This document shows positions 23,646 through 34,271 of a stretch of DNA of 64,000 nt, piece after piece. A program made the translations under genes and the position numbers. The stretch covers positions 434,001-498,000 of the forward strand of contig NC_091272.1 of NCBI RefSeq assembly GCF_042100115.1, written 5' to 3'. Position 1 is the stretch's first letter. Every line of letters begins with the position of its first letter. This DNA is from Alternaria dauci (lineage: Eukaryota; Ascomycota; Dothideomycetes; Pleosporales; Pleosporaceae). The notes beneath the pieces are model-generated. The model was not told the origin of the DNA and made no database searches. It saw only the letters and a list, made by a program, of their open reading frames with translations.

Positions 23646-25053
23646 ATGGCCGGTACTATTCAGCCCATAGCTGCACTCACGGCTGAGGACCATGGCCCAA
23701 TCAATACGATCGTCTCTATCGTTCTTCCAGTTACAAGTATCCTTATTGCAACTGTCCGCATGGCAATGCGGCGGCAAAAGTTCCATCAGTTCGAACCTGA
23801 TGATATCGTATTTGGTGTAGGACTCGTATGACTCTACATTTCAACTTTACGTATGCACTTTACTAACAAAGCTTAGTGCTTCGGTGTCTTCACCTCTATC
23901 TTGTCTCACTTCTGCGTCAGAGCAGGCCTAGGACGACACCAGGGAACGCTTGACGAAAAACAGGTGGTTCGTTACTTTAAGGTATGCAAATAAACTGTAG
24001 CCTACGGACTATGCTAAGAATGAACTTACAGCTTTTCTGGACCACACAAATCTCGGGTGTTATCACTCTTGCTCTTGCTAAACTATCCCTCGTTGTCCTT
24101 TTTCACCGCATCACTCCAAAACAAACGGGACCTCAAACTATTCGATGGCTTATGCCTATGGTCGCTGTCTACACCCTACTTTCTCTGTTTTTGATCGCCT
24201 TCCAATGCCAACTACCACTACCTTGGGTACTGAGTCCGAAAAATTGCTCTACACATGGCAACGTGTACTACCCGATCACAATTTCTAACATATTGACCGA
24301 CGCTGTGCTTGCCATCTGGATTTTTCCGATTATTTGGGGTCTGCAGATGAAATTGCATGCCAAGTCTGTTGTATTTTGGTTATTTGGATCGCGTTTGCTC
24401 ATATGTGTGGTGGATATTGGGCGAATAGTAGTCATCCACAACGCTCTTCAGTTGGAAGATCAAACACGTAAGACTCCACGTCCTTATCAAATATAACACA
24501 AGTCTCTTATATGACCTTGGTTTTTGGTTCTCATATCACTGACCATATCTCAGGATCCCAACTGATTTGGGCCGTAATGGATCAAATTGTTGTCCACCTT
24601 TCGATTAATCACGCTACACTACCTCGTATTCAGACCTTCCTCTCCCACCTACAAATTGGCGGAATGAGCACGCATATGGGCGCAAGGCGGAGTGGCACAC
24701 GAACGACGTCCAAAGGGAGGAGCAACGCAGCCAAAACTAGTCAGAACCATTTGAACGGAAACAAAGTGGAGCGCACCTCCGATAAAGCTTGGAACTCATT
24801 GTGCAACCGTCTTACTGGGAGTCTTAACAGGACGCCTAGCATCTCTGAACAGCCTCTTAGGTACCAGCAGCAACAAGGCATTGAACTATCTACAATCGTA
24901 TACTCCGGGAAATGCGAGGCTGAACAAAGAAATGTGGAGCAGGGTAGATCAACGGCTACATCATTATCGAGCGAGGGCTTGGCGGGAGATGAAAGTACAG
25001 GCCGGCTGGAGGGTGTAAGAGTACAAAAGGACTTTTATGTAGTTTACAACTAA
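23646..25053 (+). CDS. Fungal rhodopsin-domain integral membrane protein
   Basis: Exons 23646..23825, 23877..23981, 24032..24467 and 24554..25053 (introns 51, 50 and 86 nt) encode 406 aa. The N-terminal about 280 residues have seven hydrophobic segments. Landmarks include FEPDDIVFG after the first, a LFWTTQISGVITLALAKLS helix, a PxTISNILTDAVLAIWIFP helix with the family's typical polar DxxL position, and SQLIWAVMDQIVVHLSINHA in the last. The C-terminal 120 residues are polar and basic. These are the features of the large plasma-membrane family seen widely in filamentous ascomycetes (PTH11-related/rhodopsin-domain), often linked to surface sensing, though most members are uncharacterised. The stop codon TAA lies exactly at the left edge of an inverted-repeat element. 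The C-terminus VQKDFYVVYN still looks family-like, so the element may simply have landed beside it. Confidence 0.8.
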
Positions 25054-25285
25054 GCGAAAACTTTTTCGGCGGACCCCAAACACTATTTTGCCTAATAAGG
25101 CAATATTGAGGTAGTGAATTACTTCCATCTGATCTTTTTACGTGGTCTTTTTACGTGGTCTTTTAGAGGATCTAGGCAGCGAATTGCTTCTTTCTGATCT
25201 TGCTGGGTGATAACCTGGAGACTCCAGGCAGCCAATTGCTTACATCTCATCTGATCTTTTTAGGGTCCGCCGGAAACGTTTTCCC
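25053..25285. mobile_element. MITE-like element with terminal inverted repeats
   Basis: About 233 bp bounded by imperfect terminal inverted repeats. The left arm, 25054-25077 (GCGAAAAC...GGCGGACCCC), matches the reverse complement of the right arm, 25262-25285, at 20 of 24 positions. TA dinucleotides flank both sides (25051-25052 and 25286-25287), as in TA-inserting Tc1/mariner-type MITEs. Inside are three diverged copies of an AGGCAGCGAATTGCTT...TGATCTT unit, at about 25110, 25174 and 25226, and a doubled TTACGTGGTCTT. There is no coding capacity. The element directly follows the stop codon of the rhodopsin-domain gene. Confidence 0.65.
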
Positions 25286-25545
25286 TAGTTTTGGTTCGCT
25301 GGGTTCGTCTGAGTCACCGCTGTGTCTGAGTCATCGCTGTACCGTGGTTCTTGGTTCTGGGCGTAGTACCATGGTTGCCGTGAAATCGAAAAAGCATATG
25401 AAGCTGGTGTTGCTGGTGTACTGACGAGACGAGTCTTGCACAAATCTCCTACTGTCGCGACTGCTAAAAAGGATATTCCGAACAACCAAAATAAACCGCG
25501 CGACATCGCACACCACACCGCGTATCAACACCACACGTTTTGAAT

Positions 25546-26155
25546 ATGCCAGTAACAACAACTCCCCAACCCTCTACCTCTCCCTCCACCAAGCCTGTCT
25601 TCTTCTGGAAACCAAACGACGGCCACGGCTACCTCTCCCAATGGTACTGGTCCAAGTTCACCGTCGACAACGAAACGTACGCACAAGCAGAGGTGTGGAT
25701 GATGGTACAGAAAGCGCGATGCTTTGGCGATGAAAAGATTGCGCAACAAATGCTACAGACTACGGATCCAAAGAAACACAAGGAATTGGGACGAAAGGTT
25801 AAGGGTTTTGATGAGAAGATTTGGAACGAGCGTAAGTGTTACTCAATCTTACCCGCTGGATAGAAGGAAAGAGGGAGAGATTGCTAACTATGAAATAGGT
25901 AAATTGAATATTGTGACGCAGGGCACATATCACAAGTTTACGATCAGTGATGATGCAGAGAACCTGAGGCGTATGCTCCTAGCTACTGGTGAGCGCGAGT
26001 TGGTAGAGGCTAGCCCTTTCGATCGGATTTGGGGCGTGGGGTTTACGGAAAGAGATGCCGAGAGGAATCGGCATAGATGGGGACAGAATCTCCTGGGAAG
26101 GGCATTGATGGATGTCAGAACGCGTCTGAGGGAGGAGGAAAAGAAGCAAGGTTGA
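25546..26155 (+). CDS. NADAR-family (DUF1768/YbiA-like) protein
   Basis: Exons 25546..25831 and 25899..26155 around a 67-nt intron give 180 aa, a single-domain length. The signatures are all present: FFWKPNDGHGYLSQWYWSKF near residue 20, YAQAEVWMMVQKARCFGD, KELGRKVKGFDEKIWNE, and the C-terminal TGERELVEASPFDRIWGVGF block. NADAR proteins are N-glycosidases: bacterial YbiA acts on unstable riboflavin-pathway intermediates, and other members remove ADP-ribose from modified guanine. Which substrate this fungal enzyme uses is unknown. The gene sits between the MITE-like element and a convergent F-box-like gene (113 bp apart). I started at ATG 25546; no better upstream start exists. Confidence 0.85.
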
Positions 26156-26268
26156 TGAGCGGTTCTTTGGGGATATGTGTTGCTGGTGAACGATTTTTCT
26201 TATTGATTCATGTTGAGGTGTACCGTTTGATTGAGAAACACCTTCTGCTCATTCTTCTTCTGGATAGT

Positions 26269-27108
26269 TCACCGAGCCCAAGGTTCACGCTGCAATAGCT
26301 CTTCGAACAACGCCTCCATCTCTTCCTTGACGGCCTGCGTCCACTGTGGCGGAAATGGGTAACCAGCCTGCATGTATGAATCGAAAACAAAGTTGCTCCA
26401 TTTCAGCTTCAGTTCGACTTGACGAAGCTTCCCCATACCTTGGATCGAGTGCAACGCTACTGACAAAGGGCTGTTAAGAGGCAACCTCTCGGATAACTTA
26501 AATTCGCCCAGTAACTCATAATACCAAATGCTGCTGGGGAAACAGAAACCGTCACTCAAAACATACTAAAAATCTCAATAATTTCAACACCTAATTGAAG
26601 ATTCTCCAGAGCCGACATCGAGTTTAATAGTGTGAGAGCGGAGCAAAGGTCCTGACGCAACATAATTCGTTGTGTCAACGTAAAGTAAGTATCATCGTTT
26701 GGGTGTTTGTTTCTGAGCACGTAGGGGTTTTTTGTTTATGAGATTGAAGTGTACGGGATCGAAAAGGCCTCGGATAGTGAAGAACGGTATGACGACTTTT
26801 CGTACACAGACGAGATTCTTGGGTGAGAGGGCTTTGGAGAAAGCTGCGACAATAGGGTAGCAAGTGCGTTCGCTGTCTGCCAATATGAAAGTGAAACGGT
26901 GAAACAAGTAGGCGGGCACTTCCTGTCTAAAGATGGTATCAGCGCAGACAAGGTTCATAATGAGTTCGCAGTTCTCGAAATGAAGCTTGTCGTGTTCATC
27001 CAGTGTGACCTTGATGGTCCGGTCTGCGTTGGCGATGATAATGTAATCGTAAATCATCTGACGCAACTCGGTCGCTTGGCGTAAGATACCAGCTTCCGGC
27101 TCGACCAT
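26269..27108 (-). CDS. F-box-like hypothetical protein, uncertain exon structure
   Basis: The first exon runs from ATG 27108 and encodes RQATELRQMIYDYIIIANAD and then about 110 residues typical of fungal F-box-like/2EXR proteins (short helical LPxELRxxIY start). The last exon (about 26269-26535) encodes SIWYYELLGEFKLSERLPLN and ends PPQWTQAVKEEMEALFEE. The middle is ambiguous. One splice path (donor after CTA-C near 26726, acceptor GCGTCAG near 26653, then a 57-nt intron) stays open throughout. A different frame of the middle segment reads much more protein-like (LLNSMSALENLQLGVEII) but then cannot be joined cleanly. The gene may be intact with an intron I misplace, or damaged. Function unknown. 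Confidence 0.5.
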
Positions 27109-28072
27109 GCTGGATATGCGTTGGGTGAATGGGCAGCCTCTGTACTCATGTGCTTGTATCAGAGATTTCGATTTGTTTGTGATTGATATCGTTATGCGGG
27201 ATGATAGAGCAAACTTGACGAGTGATGGACAGCCTGACGTCCGGCGAAACCTACGCGATGAAAGTTTTCCGACAGGCAGATGGTCGTGTTCTCATCAGAT
27301 TTCGTTCACCTCCATGTGGCGAAGTCATTCTGGCGGTATTATCTTGAACCTAAAGAGTGGCAGGATATCTGCGAGTCAATTGCGGGTGCCGCATCTTTCG
27401 GTCAGCACATGGGCACATGCGACTAATGCTGCGCAGTACGGACTGAGGCAAGAGAATTCTTCCTCAAGCGAAAACTATCACAAGAACGAAATAGTCAAGG
27501 TAGTGTCCGTCGCACATATGTAGCCAGATGGGGTGGCGCGCGAAGTTAAGAAGAGTCGATCGGAGCGCAACCGTATCAGGAATGGACGTAACGGACAGAC
27601 GGAGTACAATGTGATGCGAAATGAGAACTCGTATCGGCGTGGGTTACGGAAAAGCGTGTTTTCTCGGGCTGTAAGACAGATGGCGAAAACACACGCTGGA
27701 GGTGTACATGGAAGTTTGGCATGTTAGCCCGCGCAATAAGGCACAGCTAACACTTGCAGGATGTGGTTTAGCGATGGCTTCTCCGCACTATGCAGACGGT
27801 CGACGGCAAGGTTGGTGAAGCGTCGGGCTGCATGTGTATAGTAACCGGAGCTGGGAGCAGGTCGTGTTCCGCTCAGCTAGCCAATCGCCTCGGCTCCACG
27901 CGCGCCACCAAATGCGGAGGCGGCAGGCGCGACCGGATCATCACGTGTAGCAAACACCAGCTCGAGCTCCAGGCGGCCTTGTGTCATGAGGACAACAAAC
28001 GCCCCTTGACTACCTGCGATACACGGTTTCTACGCTGTCGGGACTCTGCGCGCACACTGCTACCGCCCTGAG
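27109..28072. other. Intergenic, divergent promoters
   Basis: A 964-bp gap between diverging genes. The longest frame (27107-27523, plus) has no motif and starts across the neighbouring start codon; I do not call it. No RNA gene or repeat was recognised. Confidence 0.4.
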
Positions 28073-30357
28073 ATGTCTACAATGATTACGTTCGCTGCCA
28101 ACAACGAATTTTTCCGGAAGCGCAAAAGTACGCAGAGACCGTGCGCACGTCGCAACGCGCAGCTAACAGCGTCGCAGGAGTCCACCGCGCGTGCGAATCA
28201 TGCAAGAAGCGGAGAGTAAGTTCCAAGGATGCAGCAAGCCTGTGGCTGTCGTCTAAGTCTATACTAGAAGCGTTGCTCACACACGTTCGATGACGAGGCC
28301 GAAACCGGAAGCAATACCCAAAGTGGTGGCGGAAGCAATCCGACATCAACAGAAAGCCCTACAACAAATGGCCACCACCATCCTCATGATCCCAGGGGTG
28401 CCCGTGGAGATTACGGCCATGCTCAATCCACAATGCCGCCGCCGCAGAGCCCGGCCTCGGATCACACCGCCCCAACACCGCCCAACTTCCTAGGCTATCT
28501 CAATCCCGAAGCTGTCTTGCGAGAGCAAGTTCACTCTGAACGTGGAAAGACTGCTCAGTCACCCAACCACCCTCCAATAGGGCAATGGATCGAAGAGCGC
28601 GACCAACGACCAGCGTCGACTCAAGCGGGCTCAAGCTCTTCGCGGATTGTAGAAACAGGCCCCCATTCCAAGCAGGAGGACCAAATATCTAGGGCTCTCA
28701 TGACCTACCTAGATGCTGTTGGTGTCGACATCTTGCCTTCTCGCGCAAACCAAACGGCGCTTCTCGAAATTTATTTTAGCTACGTACACCCACTGCTTCC
28801 GCTCGTGGACAAGGAGCTGTTCTACGAGCAATACAACTATGGCCGAGAACCGCGGATCCTGATGCAAGCAATCTGTATCGTGGCCTCAAAACATGCAACA
28901 GCTGCCAAACATCTGTATCTGGGAAATGATACCCAGCCGCTCAATCCACGAGAGTTCTCTCAAAGACTCTACAATGCGGTCATCGTTGGTATCGAAGCAA
29001 AGCTGGAAAAGAACCGCGTCGTGCTTATCCAAGTTCTTGCTCTGATTTCACTCCATTGCGAAGGTCCAGAAGGCGCTGAACAGTCTTCGATGCATCTGGC
29101 ACAAGCAATACATCATGCGCATACGTTTGGCCTCCAGTTTGGACACCAATGGAAGAACCAAAGCTCGGAATCTCAAGGAAATCTGGAAGACGTCTTCTGG
29201 TGTTTGTGGAGTCTAGACAAGATCAACGCATGCATGAACGGAAGGCCGTTGCTTATGCACGACCGCGACAACAGCTTGAGACAGCTACCCTCAGATCCCG
29301 AGAAGCGATCCAGTCCGTTTGGTATATGGCTCCAGATTTCAGAGATGCTGGACAAGGTCATCGACTACTATAGGCCTGGCAGAGCTGTCGAGGAGACGGG
29401 ATGGGAGGGAGACGACTTCTTGGGCTTCGAGGAGATGGTGGGAGACGGCGAAGACAAGCTCGATGGCCCTATCATGAGTAAGACATACTATGTTGTGGCT
29501 TGGGATATTTACTAATCTTCCTAGGCCTCCTATCGCTTTTCCACCACACCATGTGCATGGCCTCGCACAAGTCCCTCTCTATCAATGCACCTGTCAAATC
29601 GACACCCTCTTACGTCCGACAGAGTCTTTCAGCAACGCGAGTGATCCACCTTCTCAACGCTGAATCTCCTGAGCTACTGCCACCCCTTCCTATCGTACCC
29701 TACGCGCTCGGTGTAGCTCTCAGTGTAGTGTATCGTCACTTCCGGTCTCGCCGTCTTAAGGTCCACGTCAACCGCGCCACCGAGGAACTCAAACAATGCG
29801 TCCGCCTCCTGGATCGCCTACGAAATGCATGGTGGTCTGCAGGCACAACAGCAGATCTAGGACGAGCTGTTCTTAGCAACGCTGCAGGACGCAACACCAA
29901 CGCTGTCAATACGCCTGTCCCTGCCCCAGTAGAACCTCGTCAAACCGAGCCAAAGACCGAGCCTCCAACACCGCAAGCTACAAATAGCCAACTACCACCA
30001 CAAAACCAGTCACAGCCGTGGTCACAGAACATGGGAGACACGCCAATTGACCCTCGACTCCAGCAACAACAGCATCATCCTCACGCCAACTCGCCCATGA
30101 CTAGTCTTCTCAACCCGATAACTGCTCCTACACCCGGTCAGCACCCGACAAGTAGCGAGCGCGCAGATCGTGCACCCATGGCGGGTCCACCTGCTGGATT
30201 TGGTTTCGCGGAGCAATCACCGGATTGGCTGAATTTTGATGCGGCATTTGAGAACTTTGAGGGTTTGTTGGGAAGCAGCGGCGCGGATCTGAGTAATGAG
30301 CTGTTTAGGCCGTTGAACTATGAGACGTTGGAGGGATTTCTAGATCCTGCTGCTTAG
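28073..30357 (+). CDS. Fungal transcription factor with Zn-cluster half motif
   Basis: Exons 28073..28127, 28178..28215, 28268..29477 and 29525..30357 (introns 47-52 nt) give 711 aa. The short first exons join to make RKRVHRACESCKKRRKRC, a DNA-binding start with Cys24, Cys27 and Cys34 in the CxxCx6C spacing of a Zn2Cys6 cluster. The second CxxCx6C half is not visible; after Cys34 comes SHTFDDEAE and a Gly/Ser/His-rich linker with no cysteine. A fungal_trans-type regulatory domain follows (about residues 180-480): ALLEIYFSYVHPLLPLVDKE, then EDVFWCLWSLDKINACMNGRP. The C-terminus is Pro/Gln-rich and ends in an acidic/aromatic segment (SPDWLNFDAAFENFEGLLG) that looks like an activation domain. 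Targets are unknown. Confidence 0.85.
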
Positions 30358-30599
30358 ACGTATGTACTATACAGGGTTGGTTAGAGTCATTCAGGGTTTT
30401 GTAACGATGGAATGTACGATTTGATACCGGCTCTTTGGTGGCGTTGTGGCTTAGACTGACTGCGCCAGCACCCCGCAAACACGTGATCAGGCTGAGTGGT
30501 GGTGCCTTCCTCATTTGCACTCTGATCTTTGCGTTTCAGACAACATTTCTACACTCTCTATCAACCTGTGTGGTGGGTCTGTGCGAATTTCTCCAAAGG

Positions 30600-32712
30600 A
30601 TGACAGCTTCACTGCGAAACGACATCTGCCCGACGTGCCTCGATCTTGGACAAGAACCCTGGGATCCTGAATATCTCGTGGCGCATAATATTGCATGGCT
30701 ACCAACGCACGTTGCGGACGCGAAATATGTCGACCATGCTGCTAAGAAAGGTTGCCCGGGCTGCGAGGTGGTCTCTTGGATATTGGAGCCTTACAAAGCG
30801 TATCTTGATCAACCTTGGAACATGATACGTCTTCGATTTGGCCACGGTTATCATGCCTTGGTCGGTCGATACTTTGACCGAAAACTGAATTTCTATGGAT
30901 GCGAACCAGGTCACCCTCAGATGGAACCGAGGGGAATTAAACATAGAGATGTGCTTGTTCAGAGCACACCTTGCAAATCAAAGAACGAACCCTTTCTTCT
31001 TTCAAAAAGTACATTCCGGCTATCGTAGAACTTGAACTTGCTTTCCTGACCTTTACTAACGCTCACAGGTCCGGCATGTCCTTGGAAGTTTTTGGAGTCT
31101 GATCTGGGGGTCTACTATCAAATGGGCTCAATAGCTTCGGTCGCAAGGGTAAAGACATGGTTCTCCCAGTGCCTCTCCAAACACGATCTATGCCACCAGG
31201 CTTCTGTCGGACAGCTGCCAACGAGGATAGTCAAGATTAAAGGACCCACGGAAGCCATGTTGTATACTCCAAAAAATGAACATGCCATGTATGCATGCCT
31301 CAGCCATTGCTGGGGTGGGAAGTCTGTAAATGTGACGACCCTGAAGAACTTTGAGCAATATTCAGTCAGCATCCCTTGCGAGGATCTACCCGCGGCATTC
31401 CAACATGCCATTCAATTCGCCTATTGTCTTGATATCCATTACCTGTGGATTGATTCTCTTTGTAAGCTTATTCTTCTGTGGCCCCCTGAAACAAAATATT
31501 TCACTCAATGTACTGACAGCGACTAACTCTAATGCAAGTATTATCCAAGATTCCATCGATGACTGGCGCCATGAAGGCAGCCGGATGTCGCAGATATACG
31601 AAAATGCATCAATCACCCTGTCAGCAACAGGGTTTTCAGACTCACACAAGGGTTGCTTTGCTGTCTCTGATGAACGGCTGATGTCTCGTACGAAGACGTT
31701 CACAAACACCGATCACGATACGTATGAGATCCATTGCCGCGAACTACCTGGTCCACCAGAAACACCCCTATACAGCAGAGGTTGGGTGTTCCAAGAGCGG
31801 GCGCTATCTAGAAGGATAGTTCACTTTATGGAAAAAGAAGTGTGGTGGGAGTGCCGTGAGTCTCTCGATTGCGAATGTGGCAGTGATAGACATAGTAAGA
31901 CAGAGTTTCAAAGTGACATGGATTTGACGGCCAAATTAAGCGAAATGTCATCTGCTGAGATCACCGAAGACAGGTGGGAAATGGTGGTGAAACATTATAC
32001 GTCAAAGTCGCTTTCATATCCAAGCGACATTTTCCCTGCTATACAGGCATTGGCTAAGCTGGTTCCTCCAAATATGGGCAGATATCTTGCTGGGCATTGG
32101 GAGAGTACATTGGTCTTCAGTCTCTGCTGGTACACTGTCCGCCCAAAGCCGAGACAACACAAAGAATGGCGTGCTCCTTCCTGGTCGTGGGCTGCGGCTC
32201 AAGGGGAAGTTCGTTGGCCTCCGATTCGCGATGGCTGGAAGACTACGACATATGTCACAACACTCAGTGCGACGACGGTACTCATGGGAGAAGATCCGAT
32301 GGGACAAATCTCTTCAGGGCTTATAGTATTACGAGGAAAATGCTTGGTTGGGCAGGTACAAAGCTTCGAATATTGGCAGACACTCAGCCTCATACTAGAA
32401 GGACTGCGATCCTCCAAGTCCTTGGAGGTTGGTTTTTACCAGATCAACTGGGACTACTTCTCTTCATATGATGGTGTGCAGGTCTTAGCTCTGAAGATCT
32501 ATCAGGGCCATAAATGGAATATCCTTTCCTCTACATGGGGAGGTCTCGAAGATCATTGGCTCATTCTTAGAGCCGTAGGGGACGTAAAAGGCGAATATAT
32601 GTGTATCGGGACTTTCCATACGGAAGAGGATGCTGAGTGGAGTTCGAATCGCAGACTTTTGGAAGCCATGTATGAGGCCGATGCAGAAGAGATGGACCTC
32701 AAAATAATTTGA
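30600..32712 (+). CDS. HET-domain protein with doubtful splice junction
   Basis: Exon 1 (30600..31008) encodes an N-terminal Cys-rich segment (CPTCLDLG, then KKGCPGCEVV). Exon 2 (31069..31461) encodes the HET start YACLSHCWGG and ends in HYLWIDSL. Exon 3 continues IIQDSIDDWRHEGSRMSQIY and SRGWVFQERALSRRIVHF, all classical HET motifs. The conserved core WIDSLCIIQDS spans the exon 2/3 border. With the canonical donor GTAAGC (31462) and the acceptor nearest the branch site (31538) the frame is lost. Using the upstream CTGACAG acceptor (31519) keeps frame, giving 664 aa, but inserts STNSNAS in place of the cysteine. The gene may be spliced unusually or may be decaying. Family role: vegetative incompatibility and cell death. 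Confidence 0.75.
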
Positions 32713-33168
32713 GTGTACAACTATGAATTTTTCAGCCACGGTTACAAAGAAAGAGCACTAACGGTCAATACTCTACTTTCATGTAAACCAGAAGATACTC
32801 ATCCGTCCCGATTTCTTCTGCAATAACGAGCCAGCTTTTCTCTTTTCGGATCCCGCGACGAACATCTATCCGGAGCGCGCGCTCAGTGGTTTACGTGCAT
32901 CATCTGCCTGAGTTGGTAGCTTGAGAACAGCATAGGAGTATGTTGCAAAAGTCTGTCTATGGGAAGAGAGTGGTGTTCGGGCGAGAACGCAGTTACTAAA
33001 ACTGCATAAACTGTTTCCCACGTCTGTTCTTTTCCCGAGGCGGCATACAGTAATATTGACCGGTGCGAAATTCGTAAAGTGGTTCAAACCAGTAATTCAG
33101 GCCTTGTGTCTTGCTAAATTCTTATGTATACCTACACACAGCTCTGACACATCACTACGCCCAACCAG
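32713..33168. other. Intergenic, convergent 3' ends
   Basis: A 456-bp gap between the stops of the HET gene and the PLPBP gene. No gene or repeat is supported. Confidence 0.4.
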
Positions 33169-34047
33169 CTAACTCTTCTCCTGCGACTCCTTCTCCTTGA
33201 TCACCGCATCCTTCTTCTGTGGCCTCTCTCCAAAAATCTGACTCCCCACCCTAACCTCGTCACTTCCCATTCTGACCGCGCCCTCAAAATCCGCACTCAT
33301 GCCCATACTCAACTCCAACTTGTCCTCCTCCCACCCCAGCTCTTTAGCAACACGATCCCTCGTCTCCTTCAACGTGACAAAATCCTCATTCTCATTTTCC
33401 GCAGTCGTCTCCTTACTCCGCGCAATCGCACCAATGGTCATGAGACCAGAGAGCTGGAGGTGCGGACACTTTTCTATAATGTGCCGGCAGAGCGATAGTG
33501 TATCGGAAGGCTCGACGCCCGATTTCGATTCTTCGCCCGAGGTATTGACTTGCACCTTTATGCGCAACTTTCCCTGCACATCCTCTCCACCCTTCTCGAT
33601 TAAGGCTTTCCTTCCCTTCTCTAGCTCATTCGCCTTCTTCTCGCTGTCTACGCTGGACACGCACCACAGGTTTGGTATTTGCTCAGCCAGCTGCTTGCAT
33701 TTGTTCGACTGCAGACCGCCGATCATGTGCCATTGGATAGAGCGGGGGAGGATCTTGCTCTTCTCGAGGAGTTCTTGGACGTAGTTCTCACCGAAGTGGG
33801 TTTGCGTGGGATTGGAGGGCTGGTGGAGGGCGAGGATGTCGTTTGCGGGTTTGAGTTTGGACACGGCTATGAGGCGAACCTGGGGCGCGTTAGAGATGCT
33901 GGCTAAGGTTTTGATGGGGCGGAAGAGATGGGAGGGGTGTACCTGTTTTCCGCCTTTGCTCACGGCATTGATGCGCGAGGTTATGCTGGCGATGTTTTCG
34001 GCGAGTTGCTTCGCGCGTTGGGGGTTTATCTGCATGTCTTCGGCCAT
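33169..34047 (-). CDS. PLP-binding homeostasis protein (YggS/PLPBP family)
   Basis: Exons complement(33169..33879, 33943..34047) with a 63-nt intron give 271 aa. The intron (GTACAC...CCCCAG, branch CTAAC) happens to be open and in frame, so the unspliced reading would be 292 aa; splicing restores GGKQ-VRLIAVSKLKP, as in the family. Lys43 in AVSKLKP is the expected Schiff-base lysine for pyridoxal 5'-phosphate. Other landmarks are HFGENYVQELLEK, WHMIGGLQSNK, VNTSGEESKSG, LSMGMSADFEGAVRMGSDEV and the C-terminal VRVGSQIFGER. These one-domain TIM-barrel proteins (yeast YBL036C, human PLPBP) buffer and deliver PLP and have no strong catalytic activity of their own. Confidence 0.93.
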   Translation of the reverse strand: MAEDMQINPQRAKQLAENIASITSRINAVSKGGKQVHPSHLFRPIKTLASISNAPQVRLIAVSKLKPANDILALHQPSNPTQTHFGENYVQELLEKSKILPRSIQWHMIGGLQSNKCKQLAEQIPNLWCVSSVDSEKKANELEKGRKALIEKGGEDVQGKLRIKVQVNTSGEESKSGVEPSDTLSLCRHIIEKCPHLQLSGLMTIGAIARSKETTAENENEDFVTLKETRDRVAKELGWEEDKLELSMGMSADFEGAVRMGSDEVRVGSQIFGERPQKKDAVIKEKESQEKS

Positions 34048-34271
34048 GGTTGGGGCAGGGCTATGATGGTGTTCGCGTGTCCAGCCCTGCGGCTCGCTTG
34101 GGTGAAGACGTCAGATCGGCGTTTGGGCGTTATCTCCGGAGTGCACGAGTCACTGTAGGCAGCACGACGAAGCTTACTTTGATTAAGCCGTACGTCAAAT
34201 ACTACCCCAGATGTAATCACGTAGCTAAGATACCGGGAATGATACCGCGAAGTAGGGATGCTAATCGAGTA

